DNA of 64,000 bases. It comes from Phialocephala subalpina (Eukaryota > Ascomycota > Leotiomycetes > Helotiales > Mollisiaceae). The translations under genes and the position numbers were made by a program. The DNA is taken from NCBI GenBank assembly GCA_900073065.1, contig FJOG01000024.1, forward strand, positions 155,581 to 219,580, written 5' to 3'. The notes under the pieces were generated by a model that saw nothing but the letters and a program-made list of their open reading frames with translations, was not told where the DNA came from and did not search any database. Within the stretch, counting starts at the first letter, position 1. Each line of letters begins with the position of its first letter. Positions 23,133 through 34,458 of this stretch are shown one piece after another.

Positions 23133-23523
23133 GATAGAGCGCTTTGCGATGAAGCTGACAATCGTGAAATACCCTGAGACAATGCATAGACAGTCAAATT
23201 GACGACATGTGCTTGGAAACGACGTTGATCAATAAAATTGTCACAACTGACTTGGGACATCGTGTGACAGTGTTCAGCAAAACCCAGGACGTGACAGGAC
23301 AGCGTGCCAGTCCGCGCTCAGCGCCGCTGCAAGCTCAGAAACTCCACCCACAACAAAGTCTAGAAGCATATCGCCTGCAAAGGGGTATCGTATCGCGTCG
23401 TATCGTCGTAAGTGTCCGCATCGTACAAGATCTCGTTGTCAATCCACCTTCTCCTTGATCCAAGTCGGCAGAAAGTCATCCTCCATTCTCAAAAATCAAT
23501 CTCTGAGCTCTTCCCGGATACAA

Positions 23524-23867
23524 TTAGCCCAAAATGGCGAACACGATCAGAAAGCTGCAAATCGCGAGCGTGCCGACGATCAGCAAGGCAGCAGCAAATG
23601 CCTTGAAAATTCTGGACGAAGAGGTGTCTTCTGGACCGGAAATTGAAGGCCTTCGACGTAAACGACGTGCGGTGACGAAAGTGCCGTAGGGTAGCCTTCT
23701 GAGATGATCGACTGGTTTCTCAACATCTTTCTCGGAGAAAGGTTTCGTTTCCTATGCTTTTGTCAGACCAAAGTTCAGGTAGGATGTGAAATCTGACAAC
23801 ATACTTCCTCGATCGTCATTGGGAGACTGAATTGCACTTCTCGGGTCTGCTTCTGCTGTTCTGCCAT
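23524..23867 (-). CDS. small single-pass tail-anchored membrane protein
   Basis: Two exons (23805-23867 and 23524-23751) join in phase 0 across a 53-base intron (GTATGT...CATAG) to give 96 residues. The cytosolic part is charged (MAEQQKQTREVQFSLP..., KPFSEKDVEKPVDHLRRLPY, ARRLRRRPSISGPED). The last 25 residues are one hydrophobic helix, AFAAALLIVGTLAICSFLIV plus FAILG, ending at the stop. The topology, basic residues before the helix and clean splice make it convincing despite its size. No family name recognised. A 51-codon plus-strand frame over the same bases is the antisense. Confidence 0.65.
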
Positions 23868-24371
23868 TGTTCAGATATCTGCTGGGGAATATTGACTCGA
23901 ACTATGCAAGGATAGAGAAGATCTCAGGAGCGCATGTTGATGCCGATCGCATGGTGGCCCTGATATATACCAAAGGACGCCGTTAGCAAACCAAAACCCC
24001 ATGCAGACACGTTAGATAAGGAAGTGAGGCAGTGATATCGCGATAGTGGCTGGATATGTTTCCCTGCATATGCATGCGACGTGGCTGAAACCCCTACTTC
24101 TCTCTGGACAACCACACTTCTCTCTAGATGCGACGATAAGAAATCCTCAACAATGGCTTTGTTTGGACAAATCTCGTCGCAAAAAGCAATGCCGACACAT
24201 CGAAGCGATGAACCCCACGCATGCAGAAATCGACAAGTGATATCGATCTCTTGAGCGGCCATGGATCTCTCAAGCTCCAAGGTCAACGGGTGCCAGCGCA
24301 ATTTGGGCTGCGCTGGTACGAATAGGGGCTTTCGACATCGATGATAGCTCGAAGGTGCGCAGCTCGTACTG
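23868..24371. other. no gene seen
   Basis: An open minus-strand frame here lacks recognisable motifs. The region is the shared flank of two minus-strand genes. Confidence 0.45.
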
Positions 24372-25009
24372 TTACTGTAGTGGTGTCCAGTCAGGACTGG
24401 ACTTTCCTTGCTTTTTGCTTTTTTCCTCATGCGTCTTCAACTTCTTAAGCTTCTTCTCCATTTCCTTTAGGAGCTCGTTGACATATGACTGGGTTTTCTC
24501 TCCCTCCAGCTTATCGGACTCAGGCTCACAAGGAATGTTGTGGGGTACCAGCTCCATCTCACAGTTCGCGACGCGCTCTCCTTGGAGGACGACAATCTCA
24601 TCGTTACCTTGGAGATACTTGACGTCTCTACTATTGAAATCTTCAGCCTGGATCCAGGAGAAAGGTAGACCCAGAGACGAGACTGCTTTCGGAAGAACTT
24701 GCTCTCCCCAGAATTCTATCGCCTCGAGTTGTAAAGTATCGATCCAATTCCTGTAATAGGTCTTCCGCTTCCCGGACTAACCAGCTGGGTATATACCTGC
24801 TCCATTGCAATTCGCCGTGAGGCACGACAGACACTGAAGAGTGATGGTTGTCGGTTCGCCAAAGGATGCTGTCTGCCATCGTACGCCCCGAGCAGTTTCA
24901 GAACCCGTGGGACATTCATAGCGAGGTTCCAAATCATGTCCTGCACTTCCGTCGGGAGCTTTGGAAACCCCGTGAAGAGCTGAAGTGGCTTTCGCTTCAC
25001 CGTCATCAC
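24372..25009 (-). CDS. 2EXR domain protein, possibly frame-broken
   Basis: Starts near 25009 with KPLQLFTGFPKLPTEVQDMIW, the N-terminal signature of fungal 2EXR (F-box-like) proteins, followed by LANRQPSLFSVCRASRRIA and VYTQL. The frame then shifts near 24780 without a usable intron and continues as KTYYRNWIDTLQLEAIEFWG, LGLPFSWIQAEDFNSRDVKY and a Lys-rich coiled tail (NELLKEMEKKLKKLKTHEEK). The segment expected between these halves is missing, so the gene appears to carry a small deletion. 2EXR proteins are abundant in fungi and mostly uncharacterised. Confidence 0.6.
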
Positions 25010-25231
25010 AAATATACTGGGTAGGGGAGAACTTTGTATTCCGTATTTCCTCCTTCAACTTTCACTCACCAATGGTCCACAAGCCTTGCTCAGAGATTCT
25101 CCGCCTCCAGCATTGCCCCTTTCTCGCGTAGAGTATGTATGTCCGTATTCGAAGGATATCAAGGTAACTTCGCAGATGTCGTCGTCGTTCCCAACTACCA
25201 ATATGATATAGCGGACTCCTGCTATAGCGCA

Positions 25232-25823
25232 TCACGCTATTTGGGTATGTACCAACTGTCGGGTCTCGCGCGGAGTTACAAAGGGACCTTTTCCCTCTCC
25301 GAAATATTTAGCATAGCGACAATATTTTTCTTCGTCGAACGTCGGTCGTTTATTTCTTCTCGGAACCGCTTTGATATCAACAGCAAGTGCTTGCGTCATA
25401 GCGATAGGTTTCGAGCCCCTCCCAACTAAAACCTGAAGGCGTCCGACTCGATGCAGCTCTTGCTGTTCCTGTATATAAAATCGACATCTGGATTCGTGTA
25501 TATTGGGCGGTCGAAGTCGACGTACTTGCCACGCAGTTCCGGGCCCAAAGGCTTGTATATAGCAAGTCCAGTGGAGCGCGCCTCCTGGCAGACTGCGAGA
25601 ATGGCCGGCGGGACGAGTTTCCGAGAGGACAACTGGTTTTGGATTGCGATCAATAGGATGAACGGTACATAGAGAATCTGTTTGGTTGGTCTAGCTCTGG
25701 TCTCGCTTTGGGATTCTCGCAGATGCCGACAATTCTGGCAATGGACGAAGCATGCCGCCAAATGTTCTGTCGGATATGCGAGGGCAATCCAGGGAATCGT
25801 GGGAAGGAATCCATTTCTGGCAT
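25232..25823 (-). pseudogene. second 2EXR domain gene, multiple frame changes
   Basis: The ATG at 25823 gives MPEMDSFPRFPGLPSHIRQN and IWRHASS, a clear 2EXR start. The next conserved block, PPAILAVCQEARSTGLAIYK and DVDFIYRNSKSC, is in another frame (to about 25429), and a third frame gives GSKPIAMTQALAVDIKAVPR and FDEEKYCRYAKYFGEGK to a stop at 25232. No introns with good signals bridge these. It lies just upstream of another 2EXR gene on the same strand, suggesting an old tandem duplication with decay of this copy. Confidence 0.55.
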
Positions 25824-26530
25824 AGCAATTGGTTCGACGGTTGCGGCAATTGGCCCAATTCAATTGGTGTTTCGATGTTCTTCGGGTCTGCGATGTTCGA
25901 TGGAGATCCTTGAGAAGTCGTGGAACCTTTTTACGCGTACTGGTGGACGCGACGACCCGCTTTAATCGCGGTCACGTGTTTAGATTCATCAATGGATAGA
26001 ATCAGACTTTGTATATCTGCCGAGGCTGCTACGACACAGGTTCCTTGTAGCGATTCGAATGTGTATTTAGTGAGTTCTCAGTTGTCAATGTGGCGGTAGA
26101 ATATGAAGAATATCGAACAGGGACACAAGTCATAGCACGTTGCACTTCACCCAGAACCAAGCAAACAACAAAGTCAACAATAACTGGAGTTCATATATCG
26201 AGCCCAGCCAGGGGGTATACAACACTCATCAGCCCAAAGCACACCCAGCCACTTCGTCTTCTCATCTCTCCCAAGTCCTCTATCCTTCCAGACACCCAAC
26301 AAAAAGAAAATCCATCCATTTCCTATCCCATTCTCGAAATCTGTTCTTCCGAGTTTTGATCGCCACCAAACGACGATCCAGAAACAAGCATGCCAAACGC
26401 GCCGACGACCTTGCCGAATGAAATGGTAGCCGGGCCGGATATCTACATGCACTTTTTCATTCCTTCTTCCCTTTCCCATAGCTCATACCCAGACTCCCGT
26501 GTGATGAGATGTTGCTGAGAGGCGGTAAGA
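25824..26530. other. intergenic, no gene seen
   Basis: Only short open frames in both strands; promoter region of the 2EXR gene and 3' flank of the small conserved gene to the right. Confidence 0.45.
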
Positions 26531-27104
26531 CTAGTACAGACCGACGGTGATGTCACCGCGTACTCGTGCTGTGAGATGGACTTCTGCTTCGAGGTCGAGT
26601 TTGATACCGACCATGAGCGCAGCAGCTTTCAGATTTCCGTGCTCATCTGTTGCGCCCTTGAGGAGTCCGCCTAGTGACCATGTTAGTCAAGTTCAATTGA
26701 TACTACGTGAGAAATAATGAAAAGGGTCATTGACGAGGATCGACGAAGAAGGAATCGGATGATTGAAGACGAAGAATGTGCTGGTTGAGTACTAGAAGGC
26801 AATCGGCCAAGTGGCTTGAAGACCATGAAAGGAGAGCACAAGAAACATACCTGCAGGAGCGCGAAGGCTGTCTGATGAAGGAATACCGGCGTTCTGGAAG
26901 TTAGTGCTGAGGGCTTTGCGTCCGGTTTCCTCGGAGGGTGAGTAAGCGGCGTTGCCGGTGGTGCTGAAAGCTTGGCTGGGGTGGGATTTAGCAAGGGTTC
27001 ATCATTGGAGGGTGGATACAGGGCTCGAAGGGGAGCCTCTTAGAAAGGAAATATACAGCAGAGATAGCTGAGAAGGGAGAAGAAGAAACTTACGTGGAAG
27101 ACAT
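26531..27104 (-). CDS. small conserved fungal protein (91 aa, three exons)
   Basis: Exons 27094-27104 (11 bases), 26851-26975 and 26531-26670 join in phase to 91 residues. It begins MSSTQAFSTTGNAAYSPSEE, continues TGRKALSTNFQNAGIPSSDS and LRAPAGGLLKGATDEHGN, and ends KLDLEAEVHLTARVRGDITV then GLY. The exact in-phase joins, good splice signals and even composition leave little doubt that it is coding. I recognise it as a conserved type of short fungal protein but know no function. A long first intron (118 bases) separates the tiny first exon from the rest. Confidence 0.75.
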
Positions 27105-27987
27105 TGCTGGTGTTGGTCTGGAAGTGACTCTTTTAGGTGGGGTAGCGAAGGAAGCCGTGGTGGACTTTTTCGACTTCTGAGGAGTCGATCTTGGAGTTGT
27201 GTTTGGAGTGGTGGAAGGAGTTTTAGAGATCGGAGCAGGACCGAGATTGATGGGCCAGGTGATAGTTGGTTTTTGTTGAAAGGAGAGAAGTGAAGATCAG
27301 ATCTCGCCTGGAGAGCCTGTTGATTATATGGGATGAAGATGAAGTGAAGATGAGGATGAAGATTACTTTTGGACTGAGCAGCAGGTCCGTTTTATATCTG
27401 TGTTCTGGAAGCATTCTGACTATTCGATATCGTGAACGTGCAAAATGCCATAGCCGCGCAGCGACCATTGCGAAAACGATGGAGACTTCCAAACACACCC
27501 CAGGCATCTCAAGTATCATGCTCGAGATCTCGACGTGTTCACGTACGATATGAGAAAGGCTATCCTGGGTGTTGCTATCTTTCTCCACTCTGGCCGTCGG
27601 TATATTCTTGGCGGTTCTTGACAGACCTTAGGTTGGACCCTGAAGAAAGCTTTAGGTCCATGACCCCTTTGAAGATGGCCTTATTTCTGTTACAGAAGTG
27701 GTTAGGCGAGGAAAATCATCTGGTGATGCCGTCTTACCTGGTCTGTGTGTGCTGTTTCCAAAATTAATCCTAGACATCCCGCGACAATTTCACCCTTGCG
27801 AAGATCTTAAATATGACCACTTTTCTCCCCCGCATGAATTTCTTCGCGCTAGAAGAATTCCATCTTGCAACCACGTATGAACAGATTCCCAATCTTATCA
27901 GAATCCATTTTCACGAGCTATTGATTGCGTTCGACCGGAATCATATTCACTCGCCGGGACTTCTCAGATTGACCACATTCAGCAAAT
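27105..27987. other. intergenic, divergent promoter region
   Basis: Between two divergently read genes. Pyrimidine/purine-biased stretches occur near 27130-27300. No motif-bearing ORF seen. Confidence 0.5.
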
Positions 27988-28665
27988 ATGACTTCCATGC
28001 TGGTCGCATTGCTCACGGCCCCTGCGCTCCTGGCGACACAGGAAGCTATCACACAAGGACAGAAGAAGGATAGAAGGGAGGAACATCGAGCTCGAAGATG
28101 CAATCTTATCGTGAGCTGTGTGGATCCTTCGCCAGAAAGTCTTGAGATCGATCATCGACAAGTAGCTTTGAAAAATTCGAAGGTAGTCATCGTACCCAAA
28201 GCAATTATTGACCGTACTAACACGAAGGTTTCTTAGCTATATGTCAAGACAGATCCAAGAGATGCTTCGCTTCACCCATTCGCGGGCTACTACCTGCCCT
28301 ATCCAGACAGACACGAGGGACTAGTCACTACCATCACAGACGTCGCTCCAATCCTGAATTGGATCTACGTGGACAAAGACACCTATGAGGTGAAGTTCGG
28401 GATTAAAGTTGACGCGCATCCGAATATTACTGGACCATTCAACTGCACTAGGCAAGATAAGAGGCTGACTTTAGAAGACTGGGAAGGATTTGTAGCGGTG
28501 AAGCAGGAAGAAGGCGAGGACGCAGGAATGTGGAAGTTGTATTGGGATAAAGACGACGATGGATTGAGAGGTAAACTCGGGAAAGGAAGGACCATACTTG
28601 AGATTGAGCTGGTAAGATGGGAAAAGCGTGTACGAAAAGGCAAGCCGCTGGGCGACATGAGATAG
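27988..28665 (+). CDS. conserved fungal hypothetical protein, probably secreted
   Basis: Exons 27988-28182 and 28237-28665, joined in phase 0 over a 54-base intron (GTAGTC...TTAG), give 207 residues. The N-terminus MTSMLVALLTAPALLATQEA is signal-peptide-like. The body has CNLIVSCVDPSPESLEI, HPFAGYYLPYPDRHEGLV, APILNWIYVDKDTYEVKFGI, GPFNCTRQDKRLTLEDWEGF and WKLYWDKDDDGLRGKLGKG. The pattern PFAGYY...NWIYVD...LTLED is common to a fungal family of unknown function. Two cysteines, a leader and acidic/aromatic surface residues fit an extracellular protein. Confidence 0.7.
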
Positions 28666-29635
28666 CAAGTGGCAATTCAAAAAATTTACATCTGTCGTCC
28701 GAACATGTTTCCCTAGTCGGCAGCCTCGGCCGGTCCCCGTTGTCAGAAACAATGTTTCTAAACATCAGATGAATATTCAAGCATTATGCGCCCAAGTACG
28801 CGGCGATGGGTCTAGATTTTGACAAGACACTAGTCTTAAAGTCAGATCCACTCCCGACTATCTGGGCAGTCAACAACACGGTTCTCTCCAAATTTAGGCC
28901 AAGCAAACGTGACTAGCACTTGGTCCTTTCGATGAGCTGCATCTTCATGGGTTCTCGTCCGAACACAACATGGTGAGATGTCGCTGGAAATGGCACTCGA
29001 ACGAGTTTCGATTTCTCGTCCCATTCTTTAACGTTACTGCAGCCTCGACACAACTGTAGTGGATTCGAAACCCTCCTGATTCATGTTGTGAGTGCTGCAA
29101 ACAAAACACTCATGCCACTTCTCCGGGATATAAGCGTCAATCTGCCCAAGGCTGAGACCTTAATGTCCGTTCCCGCACACGCGCCTAAAACCCCTGCTGG
29201 GCCTGACACGTGCCTGCTTCGAATATCATTCGACGTGCAAAATCTCAGACCGGCCTCAAACGCCATTTATCCGACAGCGAATGGAGTTGGATCTGTTCCG
29301 AAACGCTGAATAATTGACTACGTGTCGATTTTTGACTGTGGCATTCATGCGTGTTCGCTGGATGGTCCGACATAGTACCAATGCGGTTAATGCGACCGTA
29401 TGGTTCTTGTCTTGGAGTGAAGAAGCTTTGTAGATCGTCGGGAGATAGGCAATTGCCATATCGTACCATCAATTGAACAGGCGAGTTTCAACGGGGGTAG
29501 CAGTGTATCCTGGACGCCGTTGGTTCGTAGCCGAGTTCTCAGGATCAACGCGATGCTGAGCTGACCAGAAGAATTGCGGATTGACTCTTCTTAATACATC
29601 CTGCATCGATTAGTCTGGATTGCTTCAATGACTTC
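28666..29635. other. intergenic, no gene seen
   Basis: Open frames on both strands are short and motif-free. Confidence 0.45.
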
Positions 29636-31312
29636 ATGATGGATTCTTTACCAAAGCTAGACACTGTTGCTGAACCCTTCTCGAACTCCGCAAGAAACTC
29701 GTATGCTTCTGCCACTGAGTCGGATCCTCGGTCGGCGCGAAGTTCTTATGCATCGATCTCGGATATCAACTCAATATCATCGCGGTCCTCATATTCTCCC
29801 ATAACGGATTCTCTGGGCAGAGTCTCCAGTTTTTCGAGGACTTCCGATAGCTACGTACCAGATTCTTTGGAGAGCACTCCTATAAGCTCGCGAGACTCGT
29901 CCCCAAATTCGCCGACAAGATGGATGAGCCAGGAGTCCGTGACGATGTTTGTATGCCCGCCCTCGACCGAAAACGTTGATCTGACTTCCTAGGGTTGACC
30001 AAACCTCTTCAAGACTTCCTTCGCACCAGCGACCACGGTCGCACAGCAAGACGGGGTCGACAGATGGGCCTTCGGCGTTAAGGCAGTTGCAGAACGTGAA
30101 GAATGTCATATGTGTAGCGTTTGGAGCCTTCGATCGGTACTACATCTCTTGGGAGGATAATGATGGAGAATTCCACCAAGGTGAGACTGAGAATTTCCCG
30201 CGGTGTGGTTGTCTTTGCTTGGGCCTAGCACTAATGTTGGTGTCGCACTAGAAAGCCACAAGCTCCCTGACAGTCTTTACAAATGGCTCTTTCCTCCAAC
30301 AGGCGAGACACGACATCTTCCAACTTTGCAAGTTTCTTTTGGCTCGAACGATGACTTCTTCGCATCCGACCAGGATGGCAAATTATCGAGTCGCGATGCG
30401 AGTCCTCAAGCGGAGAAGAAGGCACCACCGCCCAGGCTAGCAGAAGTTGCGAGAGGATTCATGAGGAGGAAGGCCAACACAATATCAAGTCCAAAGTTAC
30501 CGGAAGACCTGCAGGAAAAGTTGGAGGAGAAGCCAATGTCGCCGAGGTTGAAGAGAAGGAGCACATTCTTGGAGGGACAACCTAGTCCACGAGCGGCAGA
30601 TTCGAAGCAGTCGGTGCTCCCATTGAGTTTATCGTTACACACCAGGAGGGAATCGAGAACCGAATTTCCAAGCAGAGAGCAGACGGCAATGCCTTTGAGT
30701 TTGTCTCTGCACGCGAGGAGAGAGTCGAGAAGTGACATGCCAAAGATCGAGGAAAGAAAAGGCCCATCGGCACCTGAACAATATCCTCTTCAATTAGATG
30801 CGAAGGCGGAACTGGCGAAAGCAGAGCAGAGAAGGGTTATGTTCACCGCGGCAGACCGACAAATATCACCCCCGGAGATCAATGCAGACATGCCAAAGAC
30901 CGAGCAACCTCAAATCAGGGTCGCAGCGAGCGAGCCCCAACTCACAAGGCTTGAAACGAAATCGGACCCTGAGAAAGGAGAACAACGGCGAAGTTACTTT
31001 GCCGGGCTACCTCCTGTACGTCCATCATGGCCTGAGCGGAAGACTCTGTTCATGAACAGAGAGAGAATCATGACCGGAGTGCGAGATACCCCTGCTCCTG
31101 CGCCCAAGTCCAACTACGTCGACGCGGTGGTTCAGACAGATCTTACAGATGCGGATATCACCGCTATCGCCAATATCTGTGACCCTACCCCTATGCAGAC
31201 TGCAGTGCCAGCAATTCCACTTCCTCCGAGACATTCACATGTGCCCATTGGATCAATGTTGGACTTCTTCCGTGGACAAAACAGTCTTGGCGATGCATTA
31301 CATTTTGTATGA
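29636..31312 (+). CDS. Ser-rich conserved fungal protein with disordered C-terminus
   Basis: The first exon from the ATG at 29636 is rich in SSYSPITDS/SSRDSSPNSPT motifs. A middle exon (about 30000-30177) carries VAFGAFDRYYISWEDNDGEF then HQ, and after a GTGAGA...ACTAG intron ESHKLPDSLYKWLFPPTGET and TLQVSFGSNDDFFASDQDGK follow. This block is a fungal domain that I know only as conserved and unnamed. The C-terminal half (30400-31312) is disordered, basic and acidic by turns, and contains a repeated PLSLSLHxRRESR unit. The junction between exon 1 and the middle exon could not be placed in phase, so an intron or a frameshift remains open there. Confidence 0.6.
30614..30740 (+). repeat. internal coding tandem repeat
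   Basis: Two units encode VLPLSLSLHTRRESRTEF and AMPLSLSLHARRESRSDM about 72 bases apart. The DNA copies have diverged mainly at third positions, so the repeat is under protein-level constraint or old. Confidence 0.65.
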
Positions 31313-31858
31313 GGATGTCACCAGAGTCTGGAGAGCAGGAAGTGCATAACCATTCAAATATCGAGAGGGAAATCCATCATCAAAATCTACTGAAGATTGT
31401 CCAGATCATAACCAGGGCAGTGATAGACTCGCACGTCATCAAGAGGTCATCAAGAGGCTTGGTGTGGTCCCAAGCAGCCACAACCAACGTTCGACAAACG
31501 CTGGCTAGCAACGGGTGTTTGGCCAGCAACATGGGTGGCATAGCAGCGAGCCAAAAGAGACGGGGATGTACGGCTTGTTGGAAGAGGAGGGAATGAAAAG
31601 GTGATTCGGTCCATCTTCGGGAGTTCGAGTGTACCAAGAAACAGGTAGGTTGTGGAACGCATCGTGTCTTTTGTGTTGTAAAATAGCGAGCGTCGTGTAT
31701 ATTAATTATACCCCCTGAGCGTCTCAATTCCCAGAACATAAAATGTCTTTATGAACGGTCCCTCAATTTCTGGTCTGAGATTTGACATTTTTGTCGATTC
31801 GGCAGTGTTCCTGGGCTCCTGTGGAAAATCGGAAGCATCCATTCTGCGACTAATGCTC
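31313..31858. other. convergent 3' flanks, no gene seen
   Basis: Lies between two convergent genes. No conserved frame. Confidence 0.5.
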
Positions 31859-33544
31859 TCAAACGATTGTGACAGCCTGAGGCTTGACATCGATGATCCA
31901 AGCTCGATTGATCTTGCTTGCTAGCCCTACCCTCTTGTATCTTCCGTCACTTGTCTCGTCTTTCCGGAGTATAAGCCCTGCACCTTGATGTCCTGCATCA
32001 GTTCGTAGAAAGATGAGACAAACGAAACCTTCTCGATTATCTTCAAGATCGACTTTCGTGTCCCAGTGGACCCATGTTGTGTCTTCCCCTTCGTTCTCGT
32101 ATTTCTGCAGCAATGAGTCTTTTGTGCTAGCTCCCCTCGGGATGCCATCCAGTGTTTTCAACCGAGTAGAGATAGTCAGAGAACCAGCTGATAATTTCCC
32201 TTTTGAATTCGTACCTGCAAGCACAGTCTGCGTATCGAGAACTGTGGCAGCAAATGAGCCCGCGCCCGGTGTCTCGTAGGCGATGGGAAAAGTAGCGGAG
32301 GCCCATGACCAGGATGGTGCAATGTAGTTGTTGAACACCATATCGGGATGGACTCTTGACTCATCTCTTTGCCATAACAGGTCGAAAGCCAGGTTCTCTA
32401 CCCATAATCCGGCCAAATACTGGCCAGAATACTCCCACCTGAAACGAGCTTGGAATGCATCTGCAAGTCCGGCGATAGCAGGCAGCTTGTCTGTTGGATC
32501 GGTGAAGCTTCGTCTCGAGTATTCTTCAACTATTCTTTGCCAAATCCTGTACCATGTCATGCCCCTAGACGTCTCCGAGACTCTCATCATCGCCCTATTC
32601 GTTTTCGCAGAGAAACAGGGGTGTCGCCATGGATCTTGAGTCGAGGAGAATATGTGGCGATACTCGAGGGGCATGCTCCAATAGTACTGGTAAGCTGTAC
32701 CTCGGTCGTAACGTCTGATGACCTGACGACATTCGAATACAACATTGTCTGGCGTAAAGTAGATCATTCTGGGAGATAGTTCGCGTTCTTGGAGCGTCCA
32801 TCCACGGCCGAACAGAGGAGTCTGGAAGAAAGCAGCTACCCAACTGTCGTCTTTTGATTCCTCTTTCGGGTCTGAGGGCGGTACTATGTTCCACGAGAAG
32901 TGACGAACCGGGTCTAAGAATCCTCCGTTGCAATGATCTGAAGTGGAGGCTGCAATAGTAACAGTCGCACGAGAATAGACCTGTACCATGCTCTGCAGCT
33001 CATTTTCCCAATCAAGGCGATCATCTTGAACGATGCAGAGCGCATCTATCCAAATGAACGGGATTGACAGAGACCGGGTGACTTCGATCGCATCTCTCAG
33101 AGTCCTGGGAAGCCTTTTGAGGGAGATGCCTCGCATACGCTTCTCGACGGTGGCAGTCTTGGTCATGCCTTCTTCTGGCATAAATTTGCCCCAGCGATAG
33201 CTCAGCGCGGCGAATCTTCTGTCTACGCAGCTGAGTTCCTGGGCAGGGATGAGGCGTAGAGAAGGATATGAACGCACATCAACGAGTCGTGATGGCAAGA
33301 ACGGTGCCTTGTCTTGTGACCAGCTGCAAGCACTATGGCTTTGAATGCATTCCTGGATCCATGTCTGTTGCCTCCGGGCCTCATGTGTTGGGTTCTTGGG
33401 TCCCGAAAGCGTGACCGTGATGGTGTTCAGAAAGCGTGACATGATACAGAGGAAAAGATTACCATCGAGACCATTATTTGATCGAAGCGCAATTAGAGCC
33501 GTTAGTTCTGGTGATTTAGTGTGAAGAATCGAAATAGAGATCAT
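31859..33544 (-). CDS. heterokaryon incompatibility (HET) domain protein
   Basis: A single-exon protein of 561 residues. The HET domain signature is complete: FAALSYRWG at 111-119, LPRTLRDAIEVTRSLSIPFI and WIDALCIVQDD to about 175, then DWENELQSMVQVYSRATVTI ending AAS near 200, followed by RGWTLQERELSPRMIYFT, the standard third block. The C-terminal half contains the usual variable region (AIAGLADAFQARF, YLAGLWVENLAFDLLW, APSWSWASA). HET proteins trigger cell death after fusion of unlike strains; many paralogues exist per genome and most have no known partner. The start at 33544 is the first ATG; one at 33440 (MSRFLNTITV) is an alternative. The gene is uninterrupted. Confidence 0.93.
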   Translation of the reverse strand: MISISILHTKSPELTALIALRSNNGLDGNLFLCIMSRFLNTITVTLSGPKNPTHEARRQQTWIQECIQSHSACSWSQDKAPFLPSRLVDVRSYPSLRLIPAQELSCVDRRFAALSYRWGKFMPEEGMTKTATVEKRMRGISLKRLPRTLRDAIEVTRSLSIPFIWIDALCIVQDDRLDWENELQSMVQVYSRATVTIAASTSDHCNGGFLDPVRHFSWNIVPPSDPKEESKDDSWVAAFFQTPLFGRGWTLQERELSPRMIYFTPDNVVFECRQVIRRYDRGTAYQYYWSMPLEYRHIFSSTQDPWRHPCFSAKTNRAMMRVSETSRGMTWYRIWQRIVEEYSRRSFTDPTDKLPAIAGLADAFQARFRWEYSGQYLAGLWVENLAFDLLWQRDESRVHPDMVFNNYIAPSWSWASATFPIAYETPGAGSFAATVLDTQTVLAGTNSKGKLSAGSLTISTRLKTLDGIPRGASTKDSLLQKYENEGEDTTWVHWDTKVDLEDNREGFVCLIFLRTDAGHQGAGLILRKDETSDGRYKRVGLASKINRAWIIDVKPQAVTIV

Positions 33545-34317
33545 GGCCGTTTCGTTGTGTCACGATGTATTACACAGCAGCTGCTTGATCGATCGTGTAT
33601 TGCGACTCGTGCTCGCGATTGACCTCGACTGTTGTGCATAAGTCGCCATTTGGACGCGTCGCAAGAGAGGTATATGCACGGAGGTGAGGGGTGATGAAAG
33701 AAAATATATTCTCATTGGGGGTCGTTGAGTTGAAGGAAGGACCTTGTGGGAGCAATTCGACGAGCCTTTAAGTACTCTATGCCTGAGGCAGCAACAAAGG
33801 CAGGAGGCATTTAACTTGAGACTTCTCTTGGGAACTCTTCTAACCTCGATCCTACACGACACGACAACCGCCAGCAAGTGCTTACTGACGGGATACACCA
33901 CAATCTACAACCACTGTATCGGGTGCGCCGCAGTGTCCAGAAGCTCTCCAAGCTCTTCACCCCCTCGACAAATAGACCCTTCGCGACGCGATCAATCAGC
34001 AGCTCCAATGCAGTTTCTAGCGAGCAGCACATACTCTCTAAGCCCACAGCACGGCCCTAAGGATCTAAGCACCAGGCGAATGGAGAGTCATTGTGCGGCA
34101 GAGAGCAGGCTGGCGGGATTTGGTCCCCTTGGACCATGTCGACTGCGAGATCACTTTGTCGAGAAGATTACGGCCGCTCGCTCCCTAGAACAACGACTAC
34201 ACGACGCAACTATACGATCTGCTAGGTAACGGGGACATATAACATACGTATGTGTTTTGGTGGAGACGGAAGCTTCCTGTTATGCCTGGCAGACTTTGAA
34301 GTCTTCACTCCTGTCCA
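33545..34317. other. no gene seen
   Basis: Promoter region of the HET gene plus unassigned sequence. Open frames lack motifs. Confidence 0.45.
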
Positions 34318-34458
34318 CCGAGTTGGTTCAATATCCTAGCGTTGCCTAGACTTTTTGGGCAGGGTTAGGTTAGGAAGGAATCTTGACAGATGAAAGACCT
34401 GGCAGAAGCAGAGGGTGGCCCTGAGAGTCCCGGCAAGGCTGGGAGATTGAAAACGTTG
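34318..34458 (-). repeat. 140-bp TIR element, copy 2
   Basis: On the minus strand it begins CAACGTTTTCAATCTCCCAG CCTTGCCGGGACT and ends in the inverse form (TCTAGGCAACGCTAGGATAT TGAACC). Length 141, equal to copy 1. It lies between genes. Confidence 0.75.

Noticed and set aside
23924..24430. 168-codon minus-strand ORF
   Set aside because: Irregular composition, no motif, and overlap with the 3' end of the 2EXR gene.
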